From Synechococcus sp. PCC 7335 (GTDB lineage Bacteria; Cyanobacteriota; Cyanobacteriia; Phormidesmidales; Phormidesmidaceae): a DNA stretch of 54,298 nt. Location of the stretch: positions 1-54,298 of the forward strand of contig NZ_DS989906.1 of NCBI RefSeq assembly GCF_000155595.1, in the 5' to 3' direction. Positions 54,171-54,298 of the stretch are shown piece after piece; within the stretch, counting starts at the first letter, position 1, and the number at the start of each line of letters is the position of its first letter. Position numbers and translations under genes: made by a program. Under the pieces are notes generated by a model that was not told the DNA's origin, made no database searches, and worked only from the letters and a program-made list of their open reading frames with translations.

Positions 54171-54220
54171 ACGGCTGAGCCACGAGTTTCCGGGCTTTCC
54201 CAAGGTTTTTGGTGCTCTCC

Positions 54221-54298
54221 CATCCGCCTCAAATCGCGCTGTACCTTCTTCGCCTTATCTGCCGGAAACTGAAAGTACTCTGTTAGGACCAGCGGGGG
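54221..54298 (-). other. Edge of the window, possible gene part
   Basis: A minus-strand frame is open through the last 78 bases and reads LVLTEYFQFPADKAKKVQRD before it meets the end of the ISKra4-family element. It could be part of a gene broken by the insertion. It is too short to identify. Confidence 0.25.

Larger units (their letters stand above)
52049..54220 (+). mobile_element. ISKra4-family element, nearly complete
   Basis: The left end GGAAAGCACCAAAAACC (from 52049) and right end GGAGAGCACCAAAAACC (inverted, from 54220) form imperfect repeats that extend for about 40 bp through GGGAAAGCCCGGAAAC. The 2172 bp hold two genes. Near the left end is an 11-bp stem, GAAAACTCGTT (about 52177) with AACGAGTTTTC (about 52197). 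No target duplication was found. Confidence 0.8.

Overview
The window looks like a mobile-element-rich stretch of a cyanobacterial genome (chromosome or large plasmid; the sequence alone does not say which). The evidence is repeated GCGATCGC (HIP1-type) octamers, cyanobacterial-style gene families (NDH-2 with DoxX and a two-component system, STAND/WD40 giant proteins, pentapeptide repeats, RTX proteins, HNH-type group II intron proteins) and many insertion sequences of families common in cyanobacteria. No rRNA, tRNA or CRISPR array was recognised.

Layout. 1-9.8 kb is mostly ordinary genes: the end of a GNAT acetyltransferase, an AraC-type remnant, a MerR-carboxymuconolactone decarboxylase-aldo/keto reductase operon with a MerR-type 19-bp-spacer promoter, a decayed IS6-like element, a phosphotransferase, and a minus-strand operon NDH-2 / DoxX / sensor kinase / response regulator. 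9.8-17.8 kb is accessory: transposase and resolvase debris, an AIPR-family (abortive infection) protein with a nuclease-like N-terminus, an IS5-family element, two unrecognised proteins and a DUF91/NucS-like nuclease. 17.8-26.0 kb is the most unusual part: a Tn3-family transposon whose two terminal inverted repeats are each split at the same nucleotide by a full-length group II intron. The two introns are equal in length, encode identical proteins and lie in inverted orientation around tnpA.

26-39 kb is a scrapyard of insertions and the genes they broke: an IS66 element in a small membrane-protein gene, a umuC scrap joined to the tail of another gene at a HIP1 octamer, a leader-ORF/membrane-protein pair, a TnpB stub, a pentapeptide-repeat protein, an intact umuDC pair, a TPR gene cut by an IS4-like element, a transposase-less element with long terminal inverted repeats, an IS6 element that destroyed the toxin of a DUF433/DUF5615-type pair, another IS6-like element and an IS110 element.

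39.9-45.4 kb holds two RTX (type I secreted) proteins, one a serralysin-like zinc protease and one a beta-propeller, followed closely by a cysteine synthase, a 42-residue Cys-Cys peptide and a 1-Cys peroxiredoxin. From about 41.9 kb this segment is visibly richer in G+C than the left part of the window. It is followed by a second IS66 copy, a 1209-residue STAND NTPase with WD40 repeats, and two ISKra4-family copies (one broken, one nearly complete) that reach the right edge.

How the genes work together. The clear functional units are the MerR operon (probably redox or electrophile responsive), the NDH-2/DoxX/two-component operon (respiratory or redox response), umuDC (SOS mutagenic repair) and the RTX/Cys/Prx cluster. 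The rest reads as layered transposition, in which several interrupted genes can be rebuilt by removing an element and one copy of its target duplication.
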